Shown: positions 1-8,439 of the stretch, piece by piece
Numbering within the stretch: the stretch's first letter is position 1
Layout of the letters: every line of letters begins with the position of its first letter
From: Micrococcus lylae NBRC 15355
GTDB lineage: Bacteria; Actinomycetota; Actinomycetes; Actinomycetales; Micrococcaceae
DNA: 36,362 nt
Assembly (NCBI RefSeq): GCF_001570885.1
Contig: NZ_BCSN01000027.1
Span: 1 to 36,362, forward strand
Reading direction: 5' to 3'
Translations under genes and position numbers: made by a program
The notes under the pieces: generated by a model
Seen by the model: only the letters and a program-made list of their open reading frames with translations
The model's database searches: none
What the model was told of the DNA's origin: nothing

Positions 1-663
1 CATCTTGTAGATCTGCGAACCGATGTCCTCGGCGGAGTAGGAGGACCCGACGAGCAGCACACGCTTGCCGGCGAGCGCCTCCGCACCCCGGAAGTCGTGG
101 GCGTGCATGACCTGGCCGGGGAAGGTCTCGATGCCCTCGAAGGCGGGCACGTTGGGGAAGGAGAAGTGGCCGGTGGCCACCACCACGTGGGAGAACCGCT
201 CGGAACGGGTCTGACCCGTCAGCAGGTCCTCCGACGAGACCACGAAGTCGTCGGTCTCCGGGCGGTGCTGGACCCAGCGGACCACCGTGTTGAAGCGCAC
301 CTTGGACTTGGCCTCGGACCCGCGCATGCGCCCGTCGATGTAGTCCCACAGGACCTCCCGGGGAGGGTAGGAGGAGATCGGACGGCCGAAGTGCTCGTCG
401 AAGGTGTACTCGGCGAACTCGAGGACCTCCTTGGGCCCGTTGGACCACAGGTTGCGGTACATGGAGGAGTGCACCGGCTCCCCGGTCGTGTCCATGCCCG
501 TACGCCAGGTGAAGTTCCACTGGCCGCCCCAGTCCGACTGCTTCTCGAAGGCGACGATGTCCGGGACCTCCGCACCGGCCTGCTCCGCCGATTCGAAGGC
601 ACGGAGGGCGGCGATCCCGGACGGGCCCGCGCCGATGACTGCGATCCGCTGCGTGTTGTTCAT
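1..663 (-). CDS. tmm: trimethylamine monooxygenase-like flavoprotein, 3' end cut by window edge
   Basis: Flavin-dependent monooxygenase (class B, FMO-like) that would oxygenate a small amine with FAD, NADPH and O2. The 221 codons present begin [16 protein letters not shown], an FAD-binding GxGxxG at residues 9-14. A second nucleotide-binding motif, [14 protein letters not shown], lies near the cut end, preceded by an FMO-type signature [11 protein letters not shown]. As I recall bacterial Tmm proteins, the stretches [16 protein letters not shown] and [11 protein letters not shown] are very close to them, hence the symbol; substrate is inferred. The start ATG at 663 follows AGAGAGGTGTGC, a passable ribosome site. 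The gene is a close paralogue of the next one (1054-2394), in the same direction and 390 bp downstream of it. The C-terminal half lies outside the window. Confidence 0.85.
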   Translation of the reverse strand, partial: MNNTQRIAVIGAGPSGIAALRAFESAEQAGAEVPDIVAFEKQSDWGGQWNFTWRTGMDTTGEPVHSSMYRNLWSNGPKEVLEFAEYTFDEHFGRPISSYPPREVLWDYIDGRMRGSEAKSKVRFNTVVRWVQHRPETDDFVVSSEDLLTGQTRSERFSHVVVATGHFSFPNVPAFEGIETFPGQVMHAHDFRGAEALAGKRVLLVGSSYSAEDIGSQIYKM

Positions 664-1053
664 GCACACCTCTCTGCACGGCCGGGGCCGCGCGGTTCCA
701 TCGGACCCCGATGCGGAGCGGAGTCCCCCATGAAGACTCAGAGACGCTCGACGCCGCCTCCGGGCGCGCCAGAAAAGGGCCGAGAGGTGGGGTCCCCAAG
801 ACCATAGCAAAATCATCCGCAGAGGCAGATTCAATGTCCACGACCCTGCCCGCGGGCCAGGCTCAGACTCTGGGAATGCGCCCGTCGCACCCGGCCCGGC
901 GGCCGCGGAATCGACGTTCTCCCGAACGACAGTGCACGCGGACGCGCCGTTTTCACGAACGAAAACGCACTGGAACGCGACGATTTTCTGAACGAAAGCG
1001 CTCTGGGACCCGACGTTTTCACGAACGAAAGTGGACGGGGTCGGAGTCCCAGG
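664..1053. other. intergenic region between the two FMO genes, carrying tandem repeats
   Basis: This 390-bp gap separates two same-direction flavoprotein genes. Its main content is the four-unit 33-bp repeat at 912-1043. I see no convincing gene here. The short open frames across the repeats simply reflect the repeat sequence. Confidence 0.7.
912..1043. repeat. four 33-bp tandem repeats with hairpin core
   Basis: Units start at 912, 945, 978 and 1011, an exact 33-bp period. Each holds a diverged copy of CGACGTTTTC..CGAACGAAAG. The second unit has a perfect hairpin, CGTTTTC(N6)GAAAACG. Read on the minus strand this is the same sequence family as the three in-frame units inside copA at 34703-34801. 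The units differ at several positions, so this is an old or rapidly diverging array, not an assembly artefact. Confidence 0.85.
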
Positions 1054-2394
1054 TCAGCGCTGGAAGTTCTCCGCGGAGTCGTCGAACTCCTGCATCCACG
1101 GGGTGTGGTGCGGCACGGCCATCGTGCCGGTCACCGTCGAGCGGTGCTGACGGTCGCGGAAGGTCCGCACGTCCTCGATGCGGGCATCCCGCATCTGCAG
1201 GAACGTCTCGGCCACGGCCTCCACATCCACCTCCGGGCAGTCGGTGTGGGCGGACAGGTCCTGGATGTAGGCGCCCTGGTAGGCCAGCGCGGCCGGCGGG
1301 CCGTCGATCTGCGTCATCCGCTCGAACCAGGCGTCCATGTCCGCCTTCCGCTCCTCGGCCTCGGGCACCTCCACGCGCCCCAGCAGCACGTCCCGGGCGA
1401 AGTAGGCCTGCGCCTCCAGCAGGGTCAGGGTGAACAGCTGCTGCGAGGCGCCGACGTAGAGCACGTCCGGGTCGTCATGCCAGACGACGCCCTTCCACAG
1501 CCCGATCGGGCACAGCAGGTTCGGCCCGCCCAGCGCCAGCTCCTGCGGCAGGAACGGGTAGTGGTGCAGGTAGCCCGTGCACAGCAGCACCATGTCGTAC
1601 TCGGCCTGCGCGCCGCCGGCGAAGGTCACCGTGTTCCCGTCGAAGCGCTGCACCTCCGGCTGCTCGTCCATCCCCTGCGGCCAGGCGATGTCCTGCGGCT
1701 GCTTCCGGTAGGCCGTGGTCACGTGCTTCGCGCCGGCACGGTGCAGCTGCAGCGCCAGGTCCTGGCCCGAGTAGCTGGACCCGATCACGAGCACCCGCTT
1801 GCCCACATAGCCCTCGGCCGACCGGTAGTCACCGGCGTGCTGCACCTGCCCGCGGAAGGACTCGATGCCCGGCCACGACGGCACCTGCGGCGTGTGGAAG
1901 TGGCCCGAGGCCACCACGATTCGGTCGAACTCCTCGACCACGCTCTCCCCGCTGACAAGGTGCTGTGCAGTCAGACGGAAGCGGCCGTCGTCGTGCTTCT
2001 GGACCCAGCGGACGGCGGTGGAGAAACGGATCTGCCCGCGGACGTCCACGTCCTGCATCCGGGCGCGGATGTACTCGGACATGACCTCGCGCGGCAGGTA
2101 GGACGGCACAGCACGGCCGAAGTGCCGGTCGAAGGGGTAGTCCGGGTACTCCATGCACTCCTTCGGCCCGTTGATCCACAGGTCCCGGTACATGGAGGAG
2201 TGCACCGGCTCGCCGTACTTGTCCGCGCCGGTGCGCCAGTCCAGGTTCCACTGGCCGCCCCAGTCGTCCTGGCGCTCGAACGCGACCACCTCGGGGACCT
2301 GTGCGCCGGCCTTCTCAGCCAGTGAGAACGCCCGCAGCAGGGCCATGCCGGACGGGCCGGCTCCGATCAGTCCGATGCGCTCGCGCGATGCCAT
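1054..2394 (-). CDS. FMO-type flavin monooxygenase (trimethylamine monooxygenase paralogue)
   Basis: Complete 446-aa flavoprotein. It has the FAD motif GLIGAGPSGMA at the N-terminus, the motif LVIGSSYSGQDLA near residues 200-210 for NADPH, and FRGQVQHAGDY between them. The C-terminal TGTMAVPHHTPW matches what I recall of bacterial Tmm. Reaction: NADPH- and O2-dependent N- or S-oxygenation of a small substrate, cytosolic. It is clearly a paralogue of the truncated gene at 1-663, but the substrate-facing regions differ, so the two may divide substrates. ATG at 2394 follows AAGGAG with a short spacer. It lies 214 bp downstream of pcaC on the same strand. It could share the pob/pca transcript or have its own promoter. 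Confidence 0.85.
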   Translation of the reverse strand: MASRERIGLIGAGPSGMALLRAFSLAEKAGAQVPEVVAFERQDDWGGQWNLDWRTGADKYGEPVHSSMYRDLWINGPKECMEYPDYPFDRHFGRAVPSYLPREVMSEYIRARMQDVDVRGQIRFSTAVRWVQKHDDGRFRLTAQHLVSGESVVEEFDRIVVASGHFHTPQVPSWPGIESFRGQVQHAGDYRSAEGYVGKRVLVIGSSYSGQDLALQLHRAGAKHVTTAYRKQPQDIAWPQGMDEQPEVQRFDGNTVTFAGGAQAEYDMVLLCTGYLHHYPFLPQELALGGPNLLCPIGLWKGVVWHDDPDVLYVGASQQLFTLTLLEAQAYFARDVLLGRVEVPEAEERKADMDAWFERMTQIDGPPAALAYQGAYIQDLSAHTDCPEVDVEAVAETFLQMRDARIEDVRTFRDRQHRSTVTGTMAVPHHTPWMQEFDDSAENFQR

Positions 2395-2608
2395 GGTGCT
2401 CCTTCGGGGGCGGGGCTGCAGGTGGTGCAGGCACGGGGTCGATCCCGGTGCAGCTCCATGCTCTCGCGATCACCACGCCACGCGCACCCCGCGCCCGGAC
2501 GGCGAGCCGAGCCAGAAGAATCGCACGGTTCACGGCGCGTTCAAGCAGCCGAAGCCTCTGGCTCGCCGCGGGAGGCCGGCACACCCCACCCCGCGCACCC
2601 GGCCCGCC

Positions 2609-3046
2609 TCAGAGCGGCTTGCCGGCCTCCAGGTCCGCGTCCACCTCCGCGAAGACCTTCTGCGCCAGCGTGAACGCGATGTTCGCCGCCGGCACCGAGC
2701 AGTAGATCGAGCACTGCAGGAGGATCTCCTGGATCTCCTCGCGCGTCAGGCCGTTGCGCAGGGCGGCGCGCAGGTGCATGGCGCACTCGTCCCAGTAGCC
2801 GCCGGCCACCATCGCGGTGATCGTCACGGCCGAGCGCATCCTCCGGTCCAGCCCCGGACGGGTCCACACGGTGCCCCAGGCGTAGCGGGTGATGAGGTTC
2901 TGGAAATCCTCGGAGGTGGCGTCCTTCTTCGCCTCGGCGCGGTCCACGTGCGCGTCCCCGAGGACCTGACGGCGCACGGCCATGCCGGCGTCGTAGACCT
3001 CCTGGGAGGTCCGGTCCATGTCATGTCCGATCGGCTGCCCGTCCAT
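2609..3046 (-). CDS. pcaC: 4-carboxymuconolactone decarboxylase
   Basis: Decarboxylates 4-carboxymuconolactone to 3-oxoadipate enol-lactone in the protocatechuate branch. The 145-aa protein has the usual PcaC length and the family core: WGTVWTRPGLDRRMRS, GYWDECAMHLRAALRNGLT, then LLQCSIYCSVPAANIAF. ATG at 3046 shares its A with the pcaD stop (TGATG). GGAGGAGA in the pcaD 3' end is the ribosome site, so translation is coupled. A GTG three bases earlier (3049) is an alternative start. In many actinobacteria pcaD and pcaC are fused as pcaL; here they stay separate. Confidence 0.93.
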   Translation of the reverse strand: MDGQPIGHDMDRTSQEVYDAGMAVRRQVLGDAHVDRAEAKKDATSEDFQNLITRYAWGTVWTRPGLDRRMRSAVTITAMVAGGYWDECAMHLRAALRNGLTREEIQEILLQCSIYCSVPAANIAFTLAQKVFAEVDADLEAGKPL

Positions 3047-3894
3047 CACTTCTCCTCCTTCGCCGCGGCGTCCGCCCCGGCGGCCTGCTCGGCCGCGTCC
3101 ATCGTCTCGACCAGGGCGGAGGCCACCTGCTCCGGTGCCTCCAGCGGGGCCTGGTGCGCCACCTCGGCCAGCGCACGGGTGCGCACCACTCCCGCAGGGG
3201 CGCCGACGGCGATCTCCTCCCCCGCCGCCGGAGGCGTCACCGCGTCCTGCTCACCGTGGATCGTCAGCACCGGCAGCGTCAGCTCGCCCAGCCGGTCCCT
3301 GACGTCGAACGCCGCCAGCGCCTCGCACATCCGCGCATAGGAGTGCCGGTCGGCGTCCTGCAGCGTGTGCAGCAGCCCGGTGGTGCGCTCCGGATGCCGC
3401 TCGATGAACCCCTCGGCGAACCACCGCTGCGCGGAGCCGACCACCATGGTGGGCGTTCCGGCCTTCTCCACCAGCTCGGCGCGCTCGCGCCAGGCCTGGG
3501 GCTCGCCGATCTTCGCGGCCGAGCAGATCACGGCGGACGAGGCCAGCCGGTCCGCATGCTCCAGCGCCAGCTGCAGCGCCACCGCGCCGCTGAGGGACAC
3601 GCCGGCACAGTGGACGGGGATGTCGGACGGGATCTGGCCGGCGTCGGCCAGCTGGTCCAGACCCTTCACGACGGCGTCCGCCAGGTCCGCCACGGTCGTC
3701 GCCTCGTCGTGGGGCCGGGAGGCGCCGTGGCCGGGCAGGTCCCAGCCGATCACGAGGGTGTCCGCCGGCATCAGGGCGGCGCATTCGGCCCAGAGGGCCT
3801 GGACGCCGGTGCCGAGTCCGGCGCCGACGCACAGCACCCGGGCGGGGGCGTCGGATCCCTTCAGCAGCGTGGTGGTCACGGTCGGCAGGCTCAT
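3046..3894 (-). CDS. pcaD: 3-oxoadipate enol-lactonase
   Basis: Hydrolyses 3-oxoadipate enol-lactone to 3-oxoadipate. The 282-aa alpha/beta hydrolase shows the nucleophile elbow CAGVSLSGAVALQ (GxSxS variant of the common GVSLGG), an acid in HGEQDAVTPP and the catalytic histidine in VAHQAPLEAPEQ. Start ATG 3894 (MSLPTVTTT) is chosen by the start of homology; AGGAAAGAG lies about 11 bases upstream. A longer open frame upstream overlaps pcaB and is not coding. Its stop overlaps the pcaC start and it follows pcaB by 28 bp. A C-terminal Ala/Glu/Lys tail (DAAAKEEK) carries the pcaC ribosome site. Confidence 0.92.
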   Translation of the reverse strand: MSLPTVTTTLLKGSDAPARVLCVGAGLGTGVQALWAECAALMPADTLVIGWDLPGHGASRPHDEATTVADLADAVVKGLDQLADAGQIPSDIPVHCAGVSLSGAVALQLALEHADRLASSAVICSAAKIGEPQAWRERAELVEKAGTPTMVVGSAQRWFAEGFIERHPERTTGLLHTLQDADRHSYARMCEALAAFDVRDRLGELTLPVLTIHGEQDAVTPPAAGEEIAVGAPAGVVRTRALAEVAHQAPLEAPEQVASALVETMDAAEQAAGADAAAKEEK

Positions 3895-3922
3895 GGGTGT
3901 GTGGTCTCTTTCCTGTCGTGTC

Positions 3923-5395
3923 TCAGTCGTCGGTCTTCTCGGCGGCGCCGTCCAGGCCGTGGGCGGCGAGGATCCGGTCCACCACCTGCTCGGCCAGGCC
4001 CACGTAGCCGCCGGGGTCGCAGAGCCGGTCCAGCTCGGCATCGGACACGGCGGCGGGGGCGGCCTGTCGCAGGGCGGCGCGGAAGTCGCCCGTGCCGGCC
4101 AGATGGGCGTCCACGGCGGCCTGGATCGTCGCACGGCCCGCCCCGGGCTCACCGCGGTCCTCGTCGATCCGCGGGGCCAGCGCGGACATCAGGCGCTCGG
4201 ACACCAGCACCGGACCGGTGCGGTCCAGGTTGGCGCGCATCCTCTCCGGGCGCACCCGCAGGCCCTCGGCCACCTCACGGGTCAGGGCCGCGGCGGCACC
4301 GGCGTCCCGCAGCAGGCGGCGCAGGGCCGGCCACTCGGCGTGCCAGGCGCCGTCCGGGCGGTCCTCGTTCGCGGCCCCGGCGGCGGTGTAGACCTGGGCG
4401 AGCGTCCCGGGCGCGGACAGCGCAAGGGAGTGCACCAGCACGGAGAGCACCGGGTTCTGCTTGTGCGGCATGGCGGAGGAGCCGCCACGCCCGGGGGCAG
4501 TGGGTTCGGCCAGCTCACCGATCTCCACGCGGGAGGAGAGCAGCACGTCGTTGGCGATCCGCCCGCAGGCCGCCACCGCGTCGGCCAGGGCCGCAGCCAC
4601 CTGCGTGACCGGCAGGCGGGTGGTGTCCCACGGGCCGGGCGGATCCTGCAGGCCCAGCCGGGAGGCCAGGGCGGAGGTGAGGGCGAAGGCGTCGGGGCCG
4701 GAGCCGTCGTCGGGAAGCCGGCCGTCCGCACGGGCGGAGGCGAGCGCGCCGTCCAGGGCGGCCAGCGTGCCGGCGGCACCGCCCCACTGGATCGGCAGGG
4801 CGGCCGCGGCGGCGGCCAGGCGGTCCGCTGCCCGGGCGAGGCCGTCCAGCCAGTTCGCCGCGCGCAGCCCGAAGGTGATCGGCAGGGAGTGCTGGGCCAG
4901 GGAGCGGGCGACCATCGGGGTGGAGCGGTGCTCCACGGCCAGCGCCGCCAGCGCCGTGGCCGCGGCCCTCAGGTCCGCCACCACCGTCCCGGCCGCCTGG
5001 ACGGCCATGCGCATGAGCATGGTGTCCACGATGTCCTGGCTGGTCGCCCCCACATGCACCGCCGTGAAGCCGGCCGGCAGCTCCGCCCGCAGCCGCTTCA
5101 GCAGCGGGATCAGGGCGTTGCCGCCGGCCGTGGCGGCGCGGGCCAGCTCGTCCAGGTCCACGGACCCAGCCAGCCGATCCGCCGCCGCCCGCACGGCCCG
5201 GGCCTCGTCCGCCGAGACCACCCCCGCCTCCGCGAGCGTCTGCGTCCAGGCCGCCTCCACCTCCAGCAGGCCGGCGACGACGGCCGCATCCGAGGTCTGT
5301 GCCGTCACCGCCGAGGCGGGCAGGGCGGGGTCGAGCAGGCCGTGGTCCGCGGCCGGGCGCGGCGGCACGGAGGAGGAGGAGGGGTGGTCGGTCAT
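3923..5395 (-). CDS. pcaB: 3-carboxy-cis,cis-muconate cycloisomerase
   Basis: Fumarase/aspartase superfamily enzyme that lactonises 3-carboxymuconate to 4-carboxymuconolactone. The 490-aa protein carries the superfamily signature GGSSAMPHKQNP, plus HVGATSQDIVDT and SLAQHSLPITFG. ATG at 5395 (MTDHPSSSS) gives a short low-complexity leader before the conserved core; GGAAGG lies upstream. It sits 23 bp after pcaG in the same operon. Bases 4704-4717 hold one copy of the dispersed TTCCCGACGACGG motif, which encodes LPDDG in a surface-like loop rich in Asp and Gly. Confidence 0.93.
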   Translation of the reverse strand: MTDHPSSSSVPPRPAADHGLLDPALPASAVTAQTSDAAVVAGLLEVEAAWTQTLAEAGVVSADEARAVRAAADRLAGSVDLDELARAATAGGNALIPLLKRLRAELPAGFTAVHVGATSQDIVDTMLMRMAVQAAGTVVADLRAAATALAALAVEHRSTPMVARSLAQHSLPITFGLRAANWLDGLARAADRLAAAAAALPIQWGGAAGTLAALDGALASARADGRLPDDGSGPDAFALTSALASRLGLQDPPGPWDTTRLPVTQVAAALADAVAACGRIANDVLLSSRVEIGELAEPTAPGRGGSSAMPHKQNPVLSVLVHSLALSAPGTLAQVYTAAGAANEDRPDGAWHAEWPALRRLLRDAGAAAALTREVAEGLRVRPERMRANLDRTGPVLVSERLMSALAPRIDEDRGEPGAGRATIQAAVDAHLAGTGDFRAALRQAAPAAVSDAELDRLCDPGGYVGLAEQVVDRILAAHGLDGAAEKTDD

Positions 5396-5418
5396 CGGCG
5401 GTCGGGGCCTTCCGGGCG

Positions 5419-6066
5419 TCAGTCGTGGACGGGGTACTCGATGCCGGGGAACTGCAGGAACACGGTCTCCTTGTCCGCGTTCTCCCCCGCACCCTGGATC
5501 CACACGTCGAAGCGCAGCGAGCCGTCCTCGTCCCGATGCGCGATCAGCGTGTTCCGGCGCTCCGGGTCCAGGCCGGACAGGAACGGGTCCGCGGCCAGCG
5601 CCTCCGTGTCCTCAGGAATGTACACGCGGGTGTGCAGCTTGTTCAGCAGCCCGCGGGCGAACACCACCAGGTGGATGAACCGGGCGCGTCCTGCGTCGGT
5701 GGCGCCGGGCTCCACGGTGGAGAAGGTGTAGCGGCCCACGTTGTCCGTGACGGACCGCCCCCAGCCGGTGAACGTGAAGCCATCCCGCACCAGGGAGCCG
5801 TCCTTCCGGGAGATCCTCCCCTGCGCGTCCGGCTGCCAGATCTCCAGCATCGCGTCCGGGATGGGGGTGCCCTCGCCGTCATACACGGTGCCGTAGAGGC
5901 GGACCGCGTCCGGGTGCGTCGGCGGGACCAGGTTCTGCCCGTCCCACCACGGCAGGTGCACGTTCTCATAGGGGGTGGCGTACCCGAAGAACGGGCCGAT
6001 GGTCTGGCCCGGGGTGGGGACCAGGCGGCCGTCCTCGCCGCGTTCGGTGTTCTCGTCGATGCGCAT
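5419..6066 (-). CDS. pcaG: protocatechuate 3,4-dioxygenase alpha subunit
   Basis: Non-catalytic-iron partner of PcaH in the intradiol ring-cleaving dioxygenase that converts protocatechuate to 3-carboxy-cis,cis-muconate. The 215-aa protein has the intradiol fold sequence: TPGQTIGPFFGYATPY near the start, MLEIWQPDAQGR in the middle, then GRYTFSTVEPG and FIHLVVFARGLL. ATG at 6066 overlaps the pcaH stop (TGATG), so the two subunits are coupled in translation, as expected for an equimolar complex. It is followed by pcaB. Confidence 0.94.
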   Translation of the reverse strand: MRIDENTERGEDGRLVPTPGQTIGPFFGYATPYENVHLPWWDGQNLVPPTHPDAVRLYGTVYDGEGTPIPDAMLEIWQPDAQGRISRKDGSLVRDGFTFTGWGRSVTDNVGRYTFSTVEPGATDAGRARFIHLVVFARGLLNKLHTRVYIPEDTEALAADPFLSGLDPERRNTLIAHRDEDGSLRFDVWIQGAGENADKETVFLQFPGIEYPVHD

Positions 6067-6881
6067 CAGTGCTCGCCCTCCTCGTCTTCCATCCACGTCC
6101 GGTTGCTGCCGGACAGGACGATGTCCCAGTAGTAGCCGGTGTTCCACTCGTGGCTGGTGACCGAGTGGTCGTAGGTGGCCACCAGGCGGTCACGGGCCTT
6201 CTGGTCCGTGATGCCCTGGTAGATCGGGTCCAGGCTGAACAGCGGGTCCCCCGGGAAGTACATCTGGGTGATCATCCGCTGCGTGAAGTCCGTGCCGAAC
6301 AGGGAGAAGTGGATGTGCGCCGGACGCCACGCGTTGTGGTGGTTCTTCCACGGATAGGGGGCCGGCTTGATGGTGGTGAACTCGTAGCGGCCCTGCTCGT
6401 CTGTGAGGGTGCGCCCGATGCCGGTGAAGTTCGGGTCCAACGGGGCCGGATGCTGGTCCCGCTTGTGCACGTAGCGGCCGGCCGCGTTGGCCTGCCAGAT
6501 CTCCACGAGCTGTCCGCGGACCGGGCGGCCGTCCCCGTCCAGGACGCGGCCGCGGACCTTGATGCGCTCGCCGATCGGCTCACCGCCGCGCTGGATGGTC
6601 AGGTCCGACTCGAGCGGATGCACGTCACGGTCGCCGAACGCAGGGGACCACAGCTCGATGGTCTCCGGGTCCGCATGGACCATCGACTTGGTGGGGTGGC
6701 GCAGCAGCGAGGAGCGGTACGGGGGGAAGTCCAGCCGCGGCTGGGTCTCGCCGGAGGCCTCGGCGTGGATCGCGGAGATCTCGGAGCTGATCTGCTCCTG
6801 CGAGTCCTGCGTGGCCGCGGGGTCGAGGACGTGCGCGTCCTCGAACGCCTCCTCGTCCGGGGCGGGGGCGGTGCTGCTCAT
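6066..6881 (-). CDS. pcaH: protocatechuate 3,4-dioxygenase beta subunit (iron-binding)
   Basis: Catalytic Fe(III) subunit of protocatechuate 3,4-dioxygenase. In the 271-aa protein the four expected iron ligands are visible by motif: Tyr137 (GRYVHKRDQ), Tyr176 (APYPWKN), His189 and His191 (WRPAHIHFSLFG). An N-terminal extension of about 45 residues rich in acidic residues precedes the fold. ATG at 6881 follows GAGAGGAGCC, a strong ribosome site. It is 130 bp downstream of pobA, so substrate formation and ring cleavage are encoded together. Its end overlaps pcaG. Confidence 0.95.
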   Translation of the reverse strand: MSSTAPAPDEEAFEDAHVLDPAATQDSQEQISSEISAIHAEASGETQPRLDFPPYRSSLLRHPTKSMVHADPETIELWSPAFGDRDVHPLESDLTIQRGGEPIGERIKVRGRVLDGDGRPVRGQLVEIWQANAAGRYVHKRDQHPAPLDPNFTGIGRTLTDEQGRYEFTTIKPAPYPWKNHHNAWRPAHIHFSLFGTDFTQRMITQMYFPGDPLFSLDPIYQGITDQKARDRLVATYDHSVTSHEWNTGYYWDIVLSGSNRTWMEDEEGEH

Positions 6882-7011
6882 GGGTGGCTCCTCTCGGAGG
6901 GTCGGTGGGGTCGTCGGGTTCTGGGGCGGCCGGGCCGCGGAGGGCCAGCGGCCGGCGGGCCGGCGGGCGGGCGGGGCCGTCGTCGGACGCCGGGAAACCG
7001 GCGGACGGCGG

Positions 7012-8223
7012 TCAGGAGTTCGGCCAGCCGGTGTACTGCTCGGCCAGGTGCTGCATGCCGAACCGGGAGCCGGTGACGGACTCGAGCTCGCCGAGGATGC
7101 GGCGGTTCTCGAACGCGGTGGCATCCGCCCGGGTGTGGAGCATGGAGGTCATCCAGAAGGAGAAGTTCTGGGCCTTCCACACCCGGCGCAGCGCGGTGTC
7201 CTGGTAGCCGTCGAGCTTCTCGCGGGTGCCGGTGTCCGCCCAGGCGAGGATCGCGTCGGCGAGCACGCGGACGTCGGCGAAGGCGAGGTTCAGGCCCTTC
7301 GCGCCGGTCGGCGGGACGGTGTGGGCGGCGTCGCCGGCCAGGAAGACGCTGCCGCGGCTCATGGGCTGACGGACGAAGGAGCGGAACGGCAGCACGGTGC
7401 GGTCGAAGATGGGCCCGGTCTTCAGCTCGAAGCCGTCCGGGCCGGACACGCGAGCCTGCAGCTCGGACCAGATGCGGTCGTCGGACCAGTCCTCCGGCTT
7501 CTCGCCCGGATCGCACTGGAAGTACATGCGCTGCACGGTCTCCGAGCGCTGGGAGATCAGGGCGAAGCCGCGCTCGTGGCGGGCGTAGATCAGCTCCGGG
7601 GAGGACTTCGGTGCCTCCGCGAGGATGCCGAACCAGGCGAACGGGTACTCGTGGGACAGGTCCTGGGAGCCGCCGTCGGCCAGGGCACGGCGGACCACGG
7701 AGCGGGAGCCGTCCGCGCCGATCAGCAGGTCGCAGCGCAGCTCGTGGACCTCGTCCGGGTCGGCGCCGTCCGCGAGCGAGCGGAAGCGGACGCCCGGGCG
7801 GTCCGAGTCCACGTCCAGGACCTCGGTCACCTCGGTCTCGAAGCGCACGTCCCCGCCGTCCCGGGCACGGGCGGCGGCCAGGTCCACGAACACCTCGTTC
7901 TGGGCGTAGAGGGTGACGGTGGCGCCCACCAGCTCCGGGAAGTGCAGCAGGTGGGACTCGCCGCCGAAACGCAGGTCGATGCCCTCGTGCTCGTCCCCCA
8001 GCTCCCCGATGCGACCGTCCACGCCGGTCTGGGTGAGCATGTCCACGCTGGGCTGCTCCAGGATGCCGGCACGGTGGGTGTGGGAGATCTCCTCATGGGA
8101 GCGGCGGTCCAGGACGATGTTGTCCACGCCCGCACGGGCGAGCAGATGGGAGAGCATGAGGCCGGCCGGGCCGGCGCCCACGATCCCGACGCGGGTGCCG
8201 GTGGTGGTCTGCGGTGAGGTCAT
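7012..8223 (-). CDS. pobA: 4-hydroxybenzoate 3-monooxygenase
   Basis: Class A flavoprotein hydroxylase: 4-hydroxybenzoate plus NAD(P)H and O2 give protocatechuate. The 403-aa protein shows VGIVGAGPAGLMLSHLL (FAD dinucleotide site), LLIGADGSRSVVRR (DG motif) and FLAGDAAHTVPPTGAKGLN (FAD ribityl site), all in the right order. ATG 8223 (MTSPQTTTG) follows AGGAGCCTCC. It is the first gene of the pob-pca run. The upstream region holds a palindrome and phased direct repeats (8316-8383) expected to bind the adjacent IclR protein. Confidence 0.95.
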   Translation of the reverse strand: MTSPQTTTGTRVGIVGAGPAGLMLSHLLARAGVDNIVLDRRSHEEISHTHRAGILEQPSVDMLTQTGVDGRIGELGDEHEGIDLRFGGESHLLHFPELVGATVTLYAQNEVFVDLAAARARDGGDVRFETEVTEVLDVDSDRPGVRFRSLADGADPDEVHELRCDLLIGADGSRSVVRRALADGGSQDLSHEYPFAWFGILAEAPKSSPELIYARHERGFALISQRSETVQRMYFQCDPGEKPEDWSDDRIWSELQARVSGPDGFELKTGPIFDRTVLPFRSFVRQPMSRGSVFLAGDAAHTVPPTGAKGLNLAFADVRVLADAILAWADTGTREKLDGYQDTALRRVWKAQNFSFWMTSMLHTRADATAFENRRILGELESVTGSRFGMQHLAEQYTGWPNS

Positions 8224-8315
8224 GGAGGCTCCTGGGGGACGGGACAGGGCGGGCCGGGTGATGCGGCCGCAGGCTGGGACCAGCGTGAACCAGAGCACAG
8301 TGCGACGGTAGGTGC

Positions 8316-8383
8316 ATTCCCACTCAGTGAGAATGACGCGCGGTGGGAATGCTGCCCGGTGGGAACGCTGTCCGGTGGGAATG
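8316..8383. promoter_or_regulatory. probable IclR (PobR/PcaU-type) operator: one inverted half-site plus four phased direct repeats
   Basis: ATTCCCACT at 8316-8324 mirrors AGTGAGAAT at 8326-8334, an imperfect 19-bp palindrome. The right half then recurs as GGTGGGAAT at 8342, GGTGGGAAC at 8358 and GGTGGGAAT at 8374. All four direct copies are exactly 16 bp apart. A palindrome plus an extra direct repeat is the known site layout for the IclR-family regulators PobR and PcaU; this array has more copies. On the minus strand a possible promoter, TTCTCA-N17-TACCGT, overlaps the palindrome; that promoter call is weak. Confidence 0.7.
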
Positions 8384-8439
8384 CGGGGGCGCAGGCCCCG
8401 CCACAGCACTCCCCCGGCCTTCCCCGCGGAGGCGAGGAG

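Noticed and set aside
912-1043. CRISPR array
   Set aside because: Repeat plus tail is one contiguous 33-bp unit with no constant-repeat/variable-spacer pattern, and no cas genes are present.
97-2325. Long plus-strand frames opposite both FMO genes
   Set aside because: Same shadow effect; the minus strand carries intact flavoprotein motifs.
8316-8383. CRISPR or satellite reading of the 16-bp repeats
   Set aside because: Units are too short and lie in a promoter next to a regulator whose family uses such sites.
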